From: Pseudomonadota bacterium
GTDB lineage: Bacteria; Pseudomonadota; Alphaproteobacteria; CACIAM-22H2
Length of the DNA stretch: 7,620 nucleotides
Assembly: GCA_020161965.1 (NCBI GenBank)
Contig: JAIUNH010000175.1
Coordinates: 1 to 7,620 of the forward strand
Direction: 5' to 3'
Shown here: positions 5,804 to 7,620 of the stretch, piece by piece
Layout of the letters: every line of letters starts with the position of its first letter
Numbering within the stretch: position 1 is the stretch's first letter
Notes under the pieces: generated by a model
Told to the model about the DNA's origin: nothing
What the model saw: only the letters and a program-made list of their open reading frames with translations
Databases searched by the model: none
Made by a program: the position numbers and the translations under genes

Positions 5804-6851
5804 GCCGCGCGGCCCCGGTCAGGGCGATGCCCACGGCGTCGCCCGGATCGGGCCGGAACGCGCTGGCGCACGGCACGGCGATCGTGCCGCCATTCGCCAG
5901 TACCAGCGTGACGCTGGAGCTCGGCCCCGAAAATTCGACGCCCGCCACGTTCGCCCGCGTGATGGAAGCGGGATCGCCCGACGCGACCAATCGCAATTGC
6001 TCGGGCCGCACGAAAATCTCGCCCGACGCGGCACCGTTCGCGTTCTCGACCGGCAAACGGCCCAGCACGCAATCGGCGAAAGCGCCGTCGATCTTAGCGG
6101 CGAAGAACAACGCCTCGCCCAGGAACGTCGCCACACCTTTGTCGATCGGGCGGCGATAAAGATCTTCGGGGGCACCGGCTTGCACCAGCCGCCCTTCGCG
6201 CATCACCGCGACTTGATCGGCGAAGGACAAGGCCTCGGCCTGATCATGCGTCACCAGAATCGCCGTGGCGCCGACTTTCACCAAGACCTCGGCGACCGCC
6301 TTGCGCATCGCCGCGCGCAAACCGGTGTCCAGCGCCGAGAACGGCTCGTCGAGCAGCATCAATTTGGGTTCGCGCGCGAGGGCACGGGCAAGCGCCACGC
6401 GTTGCTGCTGCCCGCCGGACAATTCATGCGGGCGGCGATCGCGCATCGCTTTGCCCAGTTCCACGAGATCGAGCAGCGTGTCGATGCGCGCATCGCGGCC
6501 TGCGAAATCGCGCGCCAAGCCGAAACCGATATTCGCCGCGACGTCGAGATGCGGAAACAACGCGCCATCCTGCGGCACGAAGCCGATATTGCGCTTATGC
6601 GCCGGCAGGCTGGCAGCACCGTTCGCGAGTTCGACGCCATCAAGCGCGATGCGGCCGGAATCTTGAATTTCGAATCCGGCGATCAAACGCAGCAGCGTCG
6701 TCTTGCCCGAGCCCGAAGGTCCGAGCAGCGCGATCACCTCGCCGGCGCGCACGGTAAGCTCGACCGCGCGTAAGGCGTCGACGCGGGTCTCGCCCTCGCC
6801 GAAATGCTTGGCCACGTTCGAGACTTCTATGAGGATGTCGCCGAGCGCCAT
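5796..6851 (-). CDS. ABC transporter ATP-binding protein, PotA/FbpC-like with TOBE region; apparent hybrid N-terminus
   Basis: This 351-residue ATPase has every catalytic motif: Walker A GPSGSGKTT at 44-52, Q-loop Q94, signature LSGGQQQR at 144-151, Walker B LMLLDE at 164-169 with catalytic E169, and switch H202 in VTHD. From ~53 on it reads like an importer ATPase (RLIAGFE, HKRNIGFVPQDGALFPHLDVAANI), with a TOBE-like C-terminal region at ~250-351 including the FVRPEQL motif, as in Fe3+ or polyamine systems. The first ~45 residues (KHFGEGETRVDALRAVELTVRAGEV) instead look like LolD/MacB/DevA ATPases, which have no TOBE region. It starts 5 bases after an FtsX-type permease, with GGGAG 9 bases before the ATG. 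FtsX permeases normally pair with short LolD/MacB-type ATPases, so the gene may be a hybrid or an assembly join. The frame is intact and the protein could be functional. Confidence 0.8.
   Translation of the reverse strand: MALGDILIEVSNVAKHFGEGETRVDALRAVELTVRAGEVIALLGPSGSGKTTLLRLIAGFEIQDSGRIALDGVELANGAASLPAHKRNIGFVPQDGALFPHLDVAANIGFGLARDFAGRDARIDTLLDLVELGKAMRDRRPHELSGGQQQRVALARALAREPKLMLLDEPFSALDTGLRAAMRKAVAEVLVKVGATAILVTHDQAEALSFADQVAVMREGRLVQAGAPEDLYRRPIDKGVATFLGEALFFAAKIDGAFADCVLGRLPVENANGAASGEIFVRPEQLRLVASGDPASITRANVAGVEFSGPSSSVTLVLANGGTIAVPCASAFRPDPGDAVGIALTGAARLI
6690..6735. other. Suspected recombination or assembly junction at the Walker A codons
   Basis: Family character, partner gene and codon use all change around the Walker A codons (6696-6722). 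By hand count, Gln CAA is used 0 of 10 times in the permease and 5 of 9 times in the ATPase after Walker A. Asp GAT is used 2 of 12 times before and 13 of 20 times after. The samples are small. Walker A DNA is highly conserved among ABC ATPases, which makes it a natural site for both recombination and false assembly joins. Confidence 0.5.
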
Positions 6852-6856
6852 GTCGG

Positions 6857-7620
6857 TCAGCTCCCGAGCGCTGTGGCCGGGTCGACCTTCATCGCCGCCC
6901 GCACGCCGAGCGCCGAGGACAGCAGGCAGACGGCGGCGATGATGCCGGCAAGGACCATGACGTTGAACGGCTCCAGCACCACGCGGCGGGGAAAGTAGTC
7001 CTTCACGCAAAGGATCAGCATCAGGCCGATCGCCCAGCCCGAGGCGCCGAGGATCAGCGCCTGCTGCACGATCAGCGCGATGATGGTCCTGTCGGGGGCT
7101 CCGATCAGTTTCAAGGTGGCGATCTGCTTCAGCTTCTCCATGGTCATTGTGTAGATGATCAGCGCGATCACCACGGCGCTGACGGAAAGCAGGATGCCGA
7201 GGAACAGCCCGATCTGGCGGCGCGCCTTGTCCACCACGGAAACGAGCAGCAATTCCTCCTGTTCGGCCTGGGTCATGGCGGCGAGGTGCTTCCACTGGCG
7301 CACTGTGGCGGTCAATAGATCGACATCGGCGCCGGGCGCCATGCGGGCGATGACGGCCGCCACCGATGCGGACTTGACGGAAACCGCCCCGCGCGCCGCC
7401 TGTACCCGCTGGGCGGCCGGGTCGAGTTCGGTCTGGAGCGCCATCGCGTCGGCGAGCGTCACGTAGACCGCCGGGTCACCGCCGGAATTCATCGCGCCCT
7501 CGACAAGCCCGACGACGGTGAAGCGCTTACGCCCGAACCGGATCGTCTCGCCGGGTAGAAGGCCGGTCTTGCGGTCGGCGACCAGCTCGAAATGGCTGGC
7601 GCCGATGCCGCGCCCCTCGG
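6857..7620 (-). CDS. FtsX-type ABC transporter permease (C-terminal part only)
   Basis: The reading frame is open to the right edge, so the start lies outside; 253 residues and the stop are visible. The first ~95 residues are an extracytoplasmic MacB-PCD-like segment (GETIRFGRKRFTVVGLVEGAM, then a helical region). Three membrane segments follow at about 136-158, 178-206 and 219-240. The cytoplasmic loop MEKLKQIATLKLIGAP after the first segment and the C-terminal LGVRAAMKVDPATAL are hallmarks of FtsX/MacB/DevC permeases. Such permeases move lipids, lipoproteins or export substrates across or out of the inner membrane by mechanotransmission, usually with a LolD/MacB/DevA ATPase and often a membrane-fusion protein. 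The gene ends 5 bases before the ATPase ATG. Codon use (CAG only for Gln, mostly GAC for Asp) differs from the genes to its left. No more specific substrate can be named. Confidence 0.88.
   Translation of the reverse strand, partial: EGRGIGASHFELVADRKTGLLPGETIRFGRKRFTVVGLVEGAMNSGGDPAVYVTLADAMALQTELDPAAQRVQAARGAVSVKSASVAAVIARMAPGADVDLLTATVRQWKHLAAMTQAEQEELLLVSVVDKARRQIGLFLGILLSVSAVVIALIIYTMTMEKLKQIATLKLIGAPDRTIIALIVQQALILGASGWAIGLMLILCVKDYFPRRVVLEPFNVMVLAGIIAAVCLLSSALGVRAAMKVDPATALGS

Noticed and set aside
5796..7295. Longer ATPase reading starting at 7295 (499 residues)
   Set aside because: The extra N-terminal ~148 residues are an out-of-frame reading of the permease (Arg/His/Pro-rich). The ATG at 6851 has a Shine-Dalgarno and begins the ABC fold directly.
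6857..7492. Complete 211-residue permease starting at the ATG at 7492
   Set aside because: The same frame stays open to the window edge and the upstream residues continue the MacB-PCD-like domain, so that ATG is internal and the gene is truncated by the window.

Overview
The window is GC-rich, almost fully coding DNA with tight gene spacing. The gene families (TRAP transporter binding protein, GntR regulator, NIPSNAP protein, E1 alpha/beta fusion) suggest an alphaproteobacterium, perhaps of the Rhodospirillales. That placement is an inference from style and gene content, not from a marker gene. No tRNA, rRNA, CRISPR array, insertion sequence or integrase was seen.

Left and centre (1-5383, all on the minus strand): a catabolic operon read from right to left. 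It starts with a GntR/UTRA repressor gene (4646-5383). A short gap follows, holding a good sigma70-type promoter whose -10 region is overlapped by a GntR-like dyad operator (4615-4649). Next come a short-chain dehydrogenase (3755-4555), an 803-residue single-chain 2-oxoacid dehydrogenase E1 (alpha + beta + C-terminal lipoyl domain, 1340-3751), a CtBP-like D-2-hydroxyacid dehydrogenase (313-1335) and the start of a TRAP transporter solute-binding protein that runs off the left edge (1-294). The four genes after the promoter are separated by 3, 4 and 18 bases. A reasonable reading is uptake of an organic acid or polyol-derived acid, oxidation of hydroxyl groups to a 2-oxoacid, then ThDP-dependent decarboxylation. 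The substrate cannot be read from the sequence.

A NIPSNAP-family gene (5474-5803) diverges from the GntR gene across a 90-base gap that holds a strong imperfect palindrome.

Right end (5796-7620, minus strand): an FtsX-type ABC permease, cut by the right edge, then an ABC ATPase. The ATPase looks hybrid. Its first ~45 residues and the permease look like a LolD/MacB/DevA-type system, while everything after Walker A, including a C-terminal TOBE region, looks like a PotA/FbpC-type importer ATPase. Codon choice also shifts near Walker A. This is the most surprising thing in the window. It is either a real recombination within a conserved motif or a chimeric assembly join, and it should be settled before the two genes are read as one transporter.

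No clearly new biological system is seen. The best candidates for follow-up are the regulated E1-fusion catabolic cluster and the ATPase junction. No stretch over 300 bases lacks a gene.
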